From Leuctra nigra (lineage: Eukaryota > Arthropoda > Insecta > Plecoptera > Leuctridae), in assembly GCA_934045905.1 (NCBI GenBank), contig OW203765.1, positions 27,747,997 to 27,811,996 on the forward strand: 64,000 nt of DNA, given 5' to 3'. Numbering within the stretch: the first letter of the stretch is position 1; each line of letters starts with the position of its first letter. Below the pieces are notes generated by a model. The model did not search any database. It was given only the letters and a program-made list of their open reading frames with translations, and was not told the DNA's origin. Positions 42,373 through 54,800 of the stretch are shown in pieces. Position numbers and translations under genes: made by a program.

Positions 42373-43995
42373 ATGAAGATTACTAATCCCGATATTATGA
42401 GCGTGAACGGCGGCATTGGGTCGAGCGTCCACGCCCCGCCCGTCTCTCTACTATTCCTTCCTGAGAATCAGGACGTGTTCCATGCATCGCTCGGCATCAA
42501 GTATGAAGTTCCTTCCCCGGAGCCGATTGATTCTGAAGACCTCCATTTCATCTACGAGTCAAACAAAGAATTCATCGTCTCCGAGCAAACGGTTGACTCC
42601 GACATCGAGGAAACGGTAAGCGATGATCGTACGGAACTCCGCGGGGCAATCTTTCACGAGATGACGGCGGTCGTTGTGGACACCAGCCATCCAGAAGTAA
42701 TAATCATTGAAGACATCAACGAGACCATACGTAAGGAAATCACTGAGAAACAGCTGGACAATAGTGATGCGAGTTGCACGGAAATTTCTAGCCTTTCCGC
42801 ATCAAACTCGGGGGAAGATGTTAATTTGGAATCTGGTGATGGTTACGTTCCTAAAGAATTTAAGTTTGTGTCTGTTGACGAAGAAGAGGTTTTAGAAGAG
42901 TGCGAAGAGGCCGAGAAGAAGAATGATCTTTCTGAAGGTGACGCTCTGAATCTGGTAGATAACAGTTATCAAGAGGCTATCCAACATTGGCAGTTTATTA
43001 ACGGCTCTTACAAGTGTTCTTTGTGTGAGAAGAGCACTCCGATCCAGTCTCGCATCGAGCTACACATCCTCAGAATTCACATGAACATAAAACCGTTCTC
43101 GTGCAACTTTTGCCGCCAGGGTTTTTGTTCGACTCGTTCTCTCATGGAACATGTGAACCGTATTCACGATCCGAGTTCATTGGACATGCAGTACAAGTGC
43201 ACGGTATGTGGCAAACAATATCTCAACAAGTACAAATTCAGGATGCACATGAACGTCCACGAGAGGAAGATTCAGTTTAAGTGTCACGACTGCGGGAAAG
43301 GATTCTACTACAAATACAACATGCAGGTTCATATTGCTGGACAGCATGTTAAGATTAAAGAGGATGAAATGAAGAATATGTGCGAATATTGTGGCAAATC
43401 GTTTAAGAATGGCGGAACGTTACGAACGCACATGAGGAGCGTTCATCGTACCGGGCGTCAATACGCGTGCACGCTTTGCAGTCGGAAGTTCAGTTTCCAG
43501 AACAAGCTCGACAGCCACATGTCTCAGCACACGGGAGAGCGAGCGTTCCAGTGCGAGATCTGCTTGAAGTCGTTCCGTATCCGCGAGACGCTCCGTCGTC
43601 ATCTACAGACGCACTTCGATCCCAAGCCTCACGCGTGTTCCATCTGCGGCCTGGCGTACGCGCAGAAGGACACGTTAGCCGAGCACATGTTGAAGCACCA
43701 GGGCGTTCGCAAGTACAACTGCAACCAGTGCGGGAAAACGTTTGCTCAAAAGTCCCATCTCGCGGCTCACAAGTTCGTGCATCAGGAGAAGAGTTTCGAA
43801 TGTTCGGTTTGCGGAGCGAAATTCAATCGTAATGACAACATGAAGGCCCATATGAAGCGACATTTTAAAGATGTGATTGTGAAAAAGGAAAATGGTGTGA
43901 AGAAGGATAAAGCTCAAGATAAAAGTAATCTTCAAGATAAAAACAGTCCAAAAGTTACGAAGAATAACAACGTAAAGCGTAAAACAAAGAAATAG
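42373..43995 (+). CDS. C2H2 zinc-finger protein, ten fingers
   Basis: Single coding exon, 540 residues, real ATG. The N-terminal ~210 residues are acidic and low in structure (EEVLEECEEAEKK), without a visible ZAD cysteine pattern. Ten C2H2 fingers run from ~213 (YKCSLC) to ~497 (FECSVC...HMKRH). Finger 1 is slightly irregular (SLCEKSTPIQS, one residue short of a usual finger core). Linkers vary and only finger 6-7 has a TGER-type linker (HTGERAFQC). A lysine-rich C-terminal tail ending KRKTKK is a likely nuclear signal. Expected to bind DNA as a transcription regulator; the target is unknown and I cannot assign an orthologue. Confidence 0.93.
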   Translation: MKITNPDIMSVNGGIGSSVHAPPVSLLFLPENQDVFHASLGIKYEVPSPEPIDSEDLHFIYESNKEFIVSEQTVDSDIEETVSDDRTELRGAIFHEMTAVVVDTSHPEVIIIEDINETIRKEITEKQLDNSDASCTEISSLSASNSGEDVNLESGDGYVPKEFKFVSVDEEEVLEECEEAEKKNDLSEGDALNLVDNSYQEAIQHWQFINGSYKCSLCEKSTPIQSRIELHILRIHMNIKPFSCNFCRQGFCSTRSLMEHVNRIHDPSSLDMQYKCTVCGKQYLNKYKFRMHMNVHERKIQFKCHDCGKGFYYKYNMQVHIAGQHVKIKEDEMKNMCEYCGKSFKNGGTLRTHMRSVHRTGRQYACTLCSRKFSFQNKLDSHMSQHTGERAFQCEICLKSFRIRETLRRHLQTHFDPKPHACSICGLAYAQKDTLAEHMLKHQGVRKYNCNQCGKTFAQKSHLAAHKFVHQEKSFECSVCGAKFNRNDNMKAHMKRHFKDVIVKKENGVKKDKAQDKSNLQDKNSPKVTKNNNVKRKTKK

Positions 43996-45006
43996 TTTCG
44001 GCTACACACTGTCAGTGTCTCATTCAACAAGTGCCTTTAGCAGTGCCTCGAAGCTCATCGCTAAATGATTATTATTCTTATAAACTGTACCTACTGTTGA
44101 CCTTTTGAACAATCATTTCTGTATAAATTATTACCTAGGTCGTTCGTAATTGTATCGGAGAAAGATATTTAATATTGCTCCATGATCTGTAGTGGAATGT
44201 TATTTTGTACCTATTTGTTAATTTTTGTATGAAAAGGTAGTAGGTAATTCCATTCTTACATTGTTGGAACTACCACAATTTCGATTTGAGTTACTTTTTT
44301 TGTACATTGATATGATATGGTAAGTTGAATATTTAGCAGTAGGACCAGTATTTTTGATAGAATAATTTTCTATTAAATCCTATCTCATACACCAATCTCA
44401 AGGTATTAAGGTAATTAATTAAGCTAATCTCATAATTCTTTAATGAAGTATGAGTGATGTTATTTGTAATTATAATGATTGCGTCGTGATGATATTTACA
44501 ATTATACTGGTGTTGGCTCTACGAAGACTTAGTCTATGAATGAAATATTTTACATTACGTAGCTGAAGAGTAATTTTTTGACATTCAGATGCAAAATCAG
44601 ATAGATTTGTATACCTATTACCTCTTATACTATTACTTAAATTCTGATTAAAATGAAAAAAAAGTAAACTTGTATTTTTTCTAGGGTCTTCCCTTTACAA
44701 TTACATCTATAGTAGGTAAATAAGGGTAAATGTCAAGGATCTGGTTTTGTAATGTGGAAAAGAAAAGGATCTACCAACAGTTTTAAAAATTCTAGGTATT
44801 AAAAGCATACAGGTTGTAGAAGAACGCTCCCACCCCCTCCCAATACATGCAATAAGTATTATGAGTTCAGTGGTCGAATTGGGGGGGGGGGGGGGGGGGG
44901 GGAATGCGGGGGGATGGCATCACCCCATGGGGAATATATTGATGGTTCCATCCCCCCATGGCTAATTTTTCCACTTCACCATCCCCCCTTGAGAGATTAA
45001 AAATAC

Positions 45007-45665
45007 ACTCAGAACGTCTCAAAATTGATTTCAAAGTGTCAAAAAACCAAAAAACGCCCTGCGGGGCAAGGTTTGTAGATCGTTCCCCCCCCCCCCCCCC
45101 CCCCACACTTAGTGAAAACTATGAAAAATTAAAAAAAAAATAGAAAATCAAAATAACTACAACTCAGAACGTCTCAAAATTGATTTCAAAGTATCAAAAA
45201 AAAAAAAAAAACGCCCTGCGGAACAAGGCTTTTGGGCAGTGGCGGCTATTACAGTGTGCAAGGTGTGACAATTGCACACCTGATCATCCAAGAAAATTAT
45301 TTAAAAGTGCTTCCTAATCCAGGAAGTAGGAAGTTAAATATTTTGTCTAATCATTTTGCTCTCCAAAATCGGTAAATATGCATCAATTTCAAACTAAAGA
45401 TACAAAAACATCAGGGGTTATGCGCCCCGGCCCCGCATCTGCTGGGGGCTCTCCTCTTAGAGTACTCTTCTACGTCCTTCTATGTAATTGAACACCTGTT
45501 GTAAAGCCAAATAGCCACCACTGCTTTTGGGGCAGGACCTCACACCTTATTGGAGTGAAAACAGAAAAATTAAACAAATATAAAAATCAAAATAACTACA
45601 ACTCAGAACGTCTCAAAATTGATTTCAAAGTATCAAAAACCCAATAACGCCCTGCGGGGCAACGT
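45007..45665 (+). repeat. Three-fold repeat 'AACGTCTCAAAATTGATTTC'
   Basis: Blocks at about 45013-45070, 45164-45232 and 45605-45665 share 'actcagaacgtctcaaaatt', 'gatttcaaagt.tcaaaaa' and 'acgccctgcgg'. G or C homopolymers of 12-22 nt sit beside them (44881-44902, 45086-45103, 45667-45680). Looks like one degenerate element interrupted by an insertion at ~45235-45540. Confidence 0.6.
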
Positions 45666-46250
45666 GGGGGGGGGGGGGGCTCGGGTCAGAAATCCTGCCA
45701 GTACATCCATCCCCCCATGGACTGACTTCCAATTCGACCACTGGATGAGTTGAGTTGAGTTGCTAAAATTATAATCATACCAATTTTTAGAATGTAAATG
45801 TTTGAAATTAGCGCGTAAATAACTGGTTACTGGACTGATAGAAATTCGAGAAGGCTGTGGGATTTTAACCTCTGAGTCTGAAATCAAAATCTTGGAACTG
45901 GAAGTTTGAATGAAGTGACTGACAGCAGTGAAGTGTTGTCCCGAAAACGGGTAAAGTTTCAAATTTGGTAAATAATCTTACATTTAAAACTAAGAAAACT
46001 AATATAAACACTAAACAGGTTGTAATGCAACCAAATAATGAGGAAGTTATGTCCGTGTTATCTATCAGGCGAAAATCCTGTAAATTACTGAACCTGCCAA
46101 TATTCCCATTGGACCTTTTTTCATCAATCTACCTCCTACCCATTGTTTGCCATTCGTATGATGCTAGGTAGTAGTCAGCAAAAGTTGGCAGTTTTTTTTC
46201 ATTAGACTACTTAGTTAAAGTAGAACATGAATTTATGAAAGGACCGTAAA

Positions 46251-47096
46251 ATGAAATTTCGAGCTAAACTCACCGACTCGTTATGCATGGGGCAAATTGC
46301 AGACATTATTCGCACATTTGCTAAACTTACGAAGACATGTGTCATCCGTATTTCCAAGGAAAAATTGTATTTGATTGCTATAAACGAGAATCTACTCACA
46401 AGAGATCCAATAGCATGGTGCACATTGGAACAGTCTCATTATTTTGAAGTGTATAAAATGGAAGGTTCCTCTGTTGAAGATAATGAGATATTCCTTGAAT
46501 TCGCTCCTGATATGTTGGCAAAATCGTTTGGATCTCTTAAATCCACACAAACTGCAGTCAAGTGGATTAAGTTGAAACTAACAAATAAGAAATCCCCTTG
46601 CCTTACGAGCGAGATCCGATTGGAGACTTCCGTATCACATTCCCGCCTGTGCATCCACGATATACCCGTCTCTGTGATCTCCAGCCGTCTGTGGTGCAAC
46701 TACGAGCAACCCTCGACGCCCGACTACGATGTCGGTGTCCAGATGCCGAGCTTGCGTCTCCTGCGCAGCGTCGCCGAGCGAATGCGCTCGTTCAGCCCGT
46801 ACGTCGTCATCACAGCCGGCAACGATGGATCACTGCTCTTGAATGTTGAGAACAGCACGGTGCAGATTTCAACCGAGTTCAGGGACCTTCCGGTTGAGGC
46901 TGCGGCAAACGACGGGAACAAAGCTGCCACCGCTTCGGCTAGGATCGACATCAAGAATTTCATTCACTTCACTGCAAGCGAACTGTTGAATTTGCGGAGA
47001 ATTGTTTGTTATATTCTCGAAGATAAATTGATGCATGTGATTCTTGAGGACATGAATATCAGCTTGAATTATTACTTCACATCTGTACTTGAATAG
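46251..47096 (+). CDS. Hus1: HUS1, checkpoint clamp subunit
   Basis: Single exon, 281 residues, the same length as human HUS1 (280). Starts MKFRAKLTDSLCMGQIADII, close to the conserved MKFRAKI start. Continues AKLTKTCVIRIS, the PCNA-like fold core, with LRLLRSVAERMRSFSPYVVI and ends LEDMNISLNYYFTSVLE. Forms the 9-1-1 ring with RAD9 and RAD1, loaded at damaged DNA to activate ATR signalling. The intronless state could mean intron loss or an old retrocopy, but no disabling change is seen and the protein looks functional. The next gene starts 67 nt downstream on the same strand. Confidence 0.95.
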   Translation: MKFRAKLTDSLCMGQIADIIRTFAKLTKTCVIRISKEKLYLIAINENLLTRDPIAWCTLEQSHYFEVYKMEGSSVEDNEIFLEFAPDMLAKSFGSLKSTQTAVKWIKLKLTNKKSPCLTSEIRLETSVSHSRLCIHDIPVSVISSRLWCNYEQPSTPDYDVGVQMPSLRLLRSVAERMRSFSPYVVITAGNDGSLLLNVENSTVQISTEFRDLPVEAAANDGNKAATASARIDIKNFIHFTASELLNLRRIVCYILEDKLMHVILEDMNISLNYYFTSVLE

Positions 47097-47163
47097 ACTT
47101 ATTAATTATTTTGAAGCTTAAAATCTTTTTGCGACTAGGTACCAAACACAAAACAATATAATA

Positions 47164-47781
47164 ATGATTCTCTTGGACGAACTTCAACGTAAACGTTCCG
47201 AACTGAAGTCATGTGAGACGTGTGTCACAACTCCCGGAGGTTTAATCTTCACCGAACATAAACAATCAGATGGTTCAATTGTTTCCTCGGTTCTCCCGTC
47301 CTCCAGATCCGCGGGTTACGTTGTCGATACAAAACCCGACCTGGAAGTCGCTTGGGTTTTACCGGAACTCGCTTTCGGTTCTCAAGACGTTGCTCTGGAC
47401 TTTTTTCTGTTGACTAGCAATTGCTTTACACATGTTTTAAGTCTCGGTATTGAAATTCCGGATCTCGATGAAAAATTCCGCTACAAGTATGTTGAACTTT
47501 TGGATTTGCCCGAGACTCAACTCGAGGATGTCCTTGAAAATTGTTTTGGTTTTATCGACGAAGGCCGGTCGATGGGTCGCGTTTACGTTCACTGCAATGC
47601 GGGGGTATCTCGGTCGGCATCCGTCGTGTTGGCGTATCTTATGAGAGAGGGTCGAAGCTTCAACGAGGCGATGGCGACTGTCAAGAGCAAGAGGGCAGCG
47701 GCCAGACCTAATGATGGGTTCGTCAAGCAATTAAAGGAACTTGAAACGAGGCTGCAGGACTCAAAGAAGAATGTTGATTAA
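47164..47781 (+). CDS. Dual-specificity phosphatase, DUSP19-like
   Basis: Single exon, 205 residues, ATG start. N-terminal LDELQRKRSELKSCETCVTTPGG and the catalytic domain match DUSP19/SKRP1 (human ~217 residues). The signature is VHCNAGVSRSASVVLAYLM: Cys nucleophile in HC-x5-R, with Ser after Arg. The general acid Asp is in LLDLPET. RPNDGFVKQL is the usual post-signature motif. Removes phosphate from Ser/Thr and Tyr; mammalian DUSP19 modulates JNK signalling. Its ATG is 67 nt after the HUS1 stop. A possible acceptor (TTTTTGCGACTAG|GTACC) lies in that gap, so it may have a separate upstream leader exon. Confidence 0.92.
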   Translation: MILLDELQRKRSELKSCETCVTTPGGLIFTEHKQSDGSIVSSVLPSSRSAGYVVDTKPDLEVAWVLPELAFGSQDVALDFFLLTSNCFTHVLSLGIEIPDLDEKFRYKYVELLDLPETQLEDVLENCFGFIDEGRSMGRVYVHCNAGVSRSASVVLAYLMREGRSFNEAMATVKSKRAAARPNDGFVKQLKELETRLQDSKKNVD

Positions 47782-47862
47782 GATAGGTAATTTTCGTTCA
47801 AGTGGATTTTAATCTAAGTAATCCATGTTTAATTTTAAAACCAATTCAAATAGTAAATACCA

Positions 47863-47868
47863 AATAAA
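47863..47868 (+). terminator. AATAAA polyadenylation signal after the DUSP19-like gene
   Basis: Canonical hexamer ~85 nt after the stop at 47781. No AATAAA is present in the 67-nt gap between HUS1 and this gene, so it may serve both. Confidence 0.6.
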
Positions 47869-48869
47869 GCGCTACTTTATAGGTGCATTTAGAAAATTCG
47901 TTTTGAGGTCCCCTTTTCCAAAAATTGACATTGAACAATTGATTTAAAAAATTAGAAATTGGAAACATTTATTTTGGTCTGTAGTACCTACTAACAGAAT
48001 TTATTTATGCATGGATTGATTGGTACAAACTGGTGTTTATATTTTAACTAGAATGATTCCATAGGTTTAATTTTTTTCCAACACTCACGAATTCTGATTG
48101 GCAGAAGCTAGAGTTATAAGCTAGTATTCTCTCAGACTGAAGGAAAAATACCTAGGTAGGTAGGTAGGTAGGTACCTATTAGTCACAACTCACATCAATG
48201 AAAGGACATAAAAGGACACAGCCAGGGACACAGATCGATTTTTGTATACCATATTTCAAAATAGTACAGTGATTTATTTTGCAAACAAGTAGTACCTATA
48301 TTTTTAATAATAATGAATAACTTAACATTAATGAGGCATGCAACCCAATGTAATGGCTCTGTATAGTCATATTTTGCATTTAACTTACTCTTAGCACGGC
48401 TAAAAAAGCTAACAGGCCCCCAAAAAAGGCCAGTGAAAAAAGTAGGTTGGGTTTTTCCATAAGATTAAGAAACCAGGTTCTTAGCCAATCCAGCTCAGCA
48501 GTGAAAAAGTTGTATGCTTTGTAAACAAAGTCAATATTTATTTAGTAGGTAAGTAGGTAATTAAATTGGTTGAGTTCCATAACTGAGGTGGCAATGTTTA
48601 TAAATGCTGTAGGTACTAGGTACCACCTCGATTCAAATGCCTCGAGGCCATTTTATCGTGAAACACCGTAATGTATTATGTAAGAAGACTGATCACAGGC
48701 TGAGCTGAAAGAAACTGAAAAATATAGATTATTTTAAACTCGATTTTCAATCTCAGAATAGATCCAAACACAAAAGTTTACACAAAAAGGAAGATGTGTC
48801 CACATCTTATTATTGTGATTTTTTATTAGTCCCAAGTTTAATTTGCACAACTTACGAGTATTGTAAGAA

Positions 48870-51800
48870 TTAGTCTCTCTCCAGAAACTCATTTGGATAA
48901 AATCTGAGCCCGTGGATGCTGTCGTCTCGACACGCCATGCCGAATTTCTCAGTTGTAAGTAGCCTCTCGTTGGCGAGCAACATTGCGATGCCGATAGATT
49001 GCGCAAGTTCGGCAGCCGTCAGCGAGCCTTGCTCCGATAGCTGGAACAGAATAGAAGATATAAAAATTAGCACCTTGTGTGCAGAGGGGTTTGACCTTGA
49101 GACAATATGTAGTTGACAATACTATTTTCCGTTGGTACCACGACAAGACAGAATCCACACAAAAAGGATCAATTTCTAGTAATATGTGTTTTACAGTATT
49201 TTAATACTGTAGAGGTCCATTGGGCCATTTTTGCACGTACCAAAATTTACTCGTTTTATTCAGACTCTAGATAGATAAAGCTAGATGACTATTCATCCCT
49301 GACATGGATGATGACTAGGGCTAGGAAGTTTAGGACCTATGAAACGTCCAAAAAGACAAGTTAAATCAATTTTCCCCAATAATTTAGAGGATGAAGAGGA
49401 TGGGAGAAGAGAGGATACCATATAGAGAGGCAGAGCGGGCAGCAAGGGGTGGCACAAGACAGGCAGGAAGACCTTGAACTAAATTGATCAATGGAATAGA
49501 GGCAGCCGCTGAGAAAGAGGAGAGTGTTGGGGAGTAATGACAACAGAGAAGTGGTGAGAAGACAGAGAAAGATGGAGGGAAGAAGTGGAAGAAGAGATTG
49601 AAGAAGTGTGGAGTGTCGGACTTGGCAAGTTGGCTCTGAGAACACAAGTGCTCTAGAACATTGGTGGGTTCATCCCACCCCCTTACCCGACAATAGTTGG
49701 AAGCAGGGCCGCGATATTCATTATTTATTATTAATTAAAAAAAAGGATGAAAAGACCTTAAAATAGCAAAAAAAGGACTGAATTCATAAAAAATTGAGAA
49801 AGGCATTTTCAGGAAAAATAAAACTCATATTTTAGGAATCAGGAACACATGAAACATATTTAGGTATGTATCATTTTTAGACGTGCACGTGTCTGAACAA
49901 AAAATTTAAAAAGGATATGTCCTAAACATCCTAGCGATGACATATTTTTGTCCAAAATGAAAGGAAAATTTAGAAATGGACTTAGATCCTTCTTACATAA
50001 CTAGAGGGACCCGTCATGTAAAACATGACCAATGTGCACCAGTGAGTTATGCGTAAATATAAAACGACAGCAATATTTGTCAGCAGAGTGTGCGTCGTTA
50101 ATACATTTGACGTCGTTGATGACCCAATCTTAACAGAAAACGTTAAAAAATGAGGAACGAAGAAAAGCAATTTGATCATACCTATTATGGTAAAACAATT
50201 TCATATAAGTTTTCAAATTTACACCAGAGTATTCGTACTAAGTAAAAATAAGAAGAAAAACAATGTATGCGCCGTAAAAAAAATATATATATATATTCAT
50301 TACGTTGATACCGTGACCTGATGCCCACGGCCTTTTCTTCATTTGTTATGCTATTACATGTTATCTACGGCTTCATTATATTATACGTTCCTCAGATGTA
50401 GGGCGGAAGTAAATTTGTTTGATTTGCGGTGCACAATTTTGGATTGTAATCAAGCTCTATCAAGTACCGTTTCACTGATGTTAACAAATAACGTTATATT
50501 GAAGTATTCTCTTACAATAACTCATGTCACCATTACAAATGATTGGTTGATGTCAGAAATACTGTTCATATTGAAATGGACTTCAGCCGTTCTACCACTA
50601 ATTAAAGTATAGATATTCAGTTAACAATGTAAAACTTAAACATTGGTAAACTTTATCAACAGCAACATGAATTCGTTGTCAATACATGACTCAATACAGA
50701 CCACTCTACGAAATAAGAAACGACTGAAAATGATTAATCTAACAACATTATTTAAAAACTTCGTCGGTTAGTTGGTTTGAGGGTTACAGAACCGTGTTGA
50801 TTAAATGTAAGAAGAAAATAATACGTTTGATCGTTTGCAAATTGCATCTTGAGGCCAATGTTAAAAATCTATCGGCTTTGTTTGGTTTTCATGGCCCTCT
50901 AAAATACAGATCAAATGAAATTTTTTAAAAATTACACTTTGACGTTTCTTGGAGTAAAGAAGTTTTCTATGTAATGTCTCTTTTGAACGGTTATTATGTG
51001 TTATAGTAGATTTTTTACACACTCAAAGGGATAAGGATTACGTTTTAGGTAAGTTATGGTTATTTCTTTACTTTGCGAAGGCAAAAGACGTATTTTTAGA
51101 CACGATTGGCAATGAAACCATTTTAAATACAAAATAGTGCCGTTTTCAATATAATGTAAAGATTTGGACAGTTATTCTGTGTTAAAATACATTTCTTATA
51201 AACACAAAGGGATAAGGATTGCCATTTAGGTAAGTTTCAGTTATTTATTTATGCACAAAGAGCAGAAGATGTATTTTGGACATGATTTGGGCAATGTAAC
51301 GTCGACCATTTTAATTTTAAATACAACATAGAGAGTGTGCGCGCGAAATTGAGAGGATGCGCGCGCAGGCGTTCCTGACACACAGACAGAACTGCGTAAC
51401 TATAAGTAAGATTTTTTATCTAGTTGTCCCCAGACTTTTAAAACTTATGAAGCTATCGTATCACCGACCGCTTGCTTGGTGCTCGCCACGATGTTCTCGT
51501 CGTTCTGCGACTGCAGCTGCAGCACCATGACTCCGCTGTCGAACTCCCTCAGCTGCAGCGGCAGACGCAGCTTGCGGAGCGTGCGACAGGCGTGGAGGAG
51601 GTCCTCGGGCGAGAGCAGCTCGAGGCCGCGCGCTCGGTTCACGCGGCAGTACACGTCCGTGAGCGACATCATGCCGCCGACCTCCTGCGGGGAAACATGA
51701 CGGCGTTTGTATTGAATCGAAATTATGGGCAAGATCTGCTGATCTTAGGTTGCAAAGAATGATTTAGTATGAGTTAGCTCTGATGAAGAGCTTCAAGAGT

Positions 51801-54800
51801 TATTGACATTTTAAACTTATTTTGAACTGACAATTTTTGTATCAATAAAATTTTGTATTTTCTGCAAAATCAATAGTGATTCCATAAAATATCTGAGTGA
51901 CTCTGGTTTCTGAAATAATTCATTATGCAGTTTTATTTCCAGATACCTATTGTAGTTTGTAACTCATTGTTGACACACTACAATAGGTACTTCTTAGAAC
52001 CTTCTTGGAAACCAGAGCCTCTCAGATACTTTATGGATTAGGATTTGTAAATTGATTTTGCAGAAAATACAAAATTTTATCAATACAAAAATTGTCAGTT
52101 AAAAATAAGTTTAAAATGTCAATAGCTCTTGAAGCTCTTGATCAAATTTGATGCAAATTTGAAAAATATAATAAATTGATGGTCTTGAAGACCTTGCAAA
52201 GCTACAACTTGATTGGAACATTTTCACTTTTCATTCAAACTGTCCTTAAGGATTTAGTTTTTCAATTTCAACCATCTTAGGACTATATAAAATCCTATAT
52301 TGAAAACCAGCCAGTCAAGTGGTTATTTACATGCATAATTTTAGTTCCTTCAGAGAAACGGTGTGACACAATTACTGTATCAGCAACCAGAAAGAAAAAC
52401 AATCCCAAACCATAAGAATCAAATGCATGATCAATTACCTATCTCTAAATGAAAAGAAATCACGATAATTACATTTTAATCCAACTTTCAAACATAAAGC
52501 CGCATTCACATAAGCGTGGAAAGCGGAAAGCGTTTTTCTATTAATGACAAGTCTGCCGCGAGCGGTCTCTGGACTTGTGATTGGTTTAGAGAAAAAATGC
52601 TTTACGCGCATGTGAATGCGGCTTTAGAGTCTCTCTGGTACTGTTTAATCGATGATGCGTACGGTGATGGGATCTACCAGCATGTCGGACAGCTGTTTGG
52701 CGAGGGACTGGTAATACTGGTTGTCGCTGCCGTATTCCTCTCTCGTGACGGGATCCTCGATGCCCAGGCTCAGCAGGTACGACTTGAAGCGCACGGTCTC
52801 GTCCTCCGTGATGTCCCCTTGCTTCTCCTGATAACATATCACAGCGGGCTTAGAGACAGCTAGAACTTCTGCCGTGTCTGAACTAATGATTATACTGGTG
52901 GAACGTGTTGATCGTATCAGTCACAATTATTTAAAGTAGCTTAAAAATGTAACACCTCTCAAAGTTCTTCACTAATTTTGGTGATAATTTGTAAAATGTG
53001 CCATTTGTAAAATTTTAATTCTATTTTTTCACTCAACCAAGAGAAGGATTTTATTCAAACAATATACAGCAAACCAGAGAGTGGCAATAATATGAACCTA
53101 TATGCAAAATTTAAGCTCGATCGGAGAAACGGTTCGACCTTTATTGCACTAGCAAGGTGAAAAAATTAAAAACTGAGCCAAGAGAGTCAAATGGAGAGGA
53201 CCGCACAATAATCTGAATTTTAAACGTTGTCCCACTATAATTATTCCATGTCCGGTTCTCACCCTGATTTTCCGCGATATATTCTGTGAGATTGTAACCA
53301 TCTCCTTGGCCATGACCATGAGTTTGCTAAGATCTTGAAAAGCCAGTGAAATGCTGTCATCGGTGGCTCTCTGTTTCTCTTGGATTCCGCGCTCGATGCC
53401 GAGAATGCCTGTGCGTGTTTTGATCGGCGCCGGACGAGAAGTTGAGGCCTGAAACCAATCGGGTCTTATATGGTACACTATTTCAAGTGGAAGTGTTCCC
53501 CTCTTTTCAAGGGAATTAAAATCTATTTCTAGTAGTTCCATGTTTTACAAACAGCTGATATTAGGTAAAAATCATTCATTTTCATTTTTCATTTTCATTT
53601 CATGAAAATTTGCAAGATCTGTTGAAAATTTTCATGAAAATACTCTCCACCTTTCAGCATATTTTCTATTTTTTTATTTTGTAAAGTATTAATGGAGGTG
53701 TGATACATTATTATGCGTGATAGACATGTTTAAAAATGTCGGTGCGGTCTACCAGAAAAAAAACAAAAAAACAAACAAGTTTACCTCCCTCAGGATTTAA
53801 AACATGGAAAATTTTCATGAAAAATCCCAACACTTAGAATAGGTACCTACCTGAAGCAATCCAGTACCTACCTACCTACCTATATCCGAATTCAATTAAT
53901 CGGTAACTATAGGTAGGTATGAAAGAAGGTATGCGTTGTTTTCATCATGGGGAGATTTATAGCACTGCTGGGCATTTTTTGGAATAAAACAATTTAAAAG
54001 TTATTAAGGGACGCTAAAAATTTAAAGCCAACAAACCCCCAGTTGTTGCCCCGTAGGGCCATTTTTAGAATTTAAACAATTTATGTTTCTCTGGACCCTT
54101 ATTATCTACCTACTTGACTTCAGTGGTGGAATAGCATTGTTATCCTAGCCCAAGGTCCAAAGTTAGCCCAAATGTTATTGAAATACTATAATCGGACTCC
54201 AAATGACCGTACGTACTAGGGAGTGATTTGGGGATATTACTATTAGGTAAGCCCTCTGGACCGTTTACATAATTTTTTAAATGATTCAGACTGCCAACCT
54301 GCTCGAGAGAGAGGCGGGGATAATCCCCCCCCCCCCCCCCCTTCATATGCGCTGTAAGTAGAACATTACCTGTGCAGTGTTACTAGTGACGGCAGGAAGA
54401 ATCTCCCACTTTCTGGTTGCTAGAGCAGCATTCAAATTGGCGAGGAATTCAGTTTCAAGGCCTTCTTTGAAATTGACTTTTACATAGTTGTGTTTGCTCT
54501 TGTCTACTGGACCTGGCATCTTGCCTGGAGACAATTAATGTGTAAGTTCAAGCAACGTTTCAATCGTTCATTGTTGAACGTAATTGCACATTCTATTAAC
54601 TCACCAGAAATAGGCTCCGAAAGGTGAAATACAAACTTTTTGCTACGACTGAAACCAAATCCGCTTCCTTCCTCTTCGACTAGAACTACATATCGAAGTG
54701 ATAACGAAACGCAAGTCAAACCACGAGCGATATCGCCTGGTCGAGCCCATAGTAATCGATGAGTTGTCAAAACAATTTCACCACTCTCAAATGATGTCTG

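Noticed and set aside
49361..49690. LINE 3'-end coding fragment in the VPS36 last intron
   Set aside because: Purine-rich sequence gives LINE-like basic residues, but frames are broken and no RT motif is visible.
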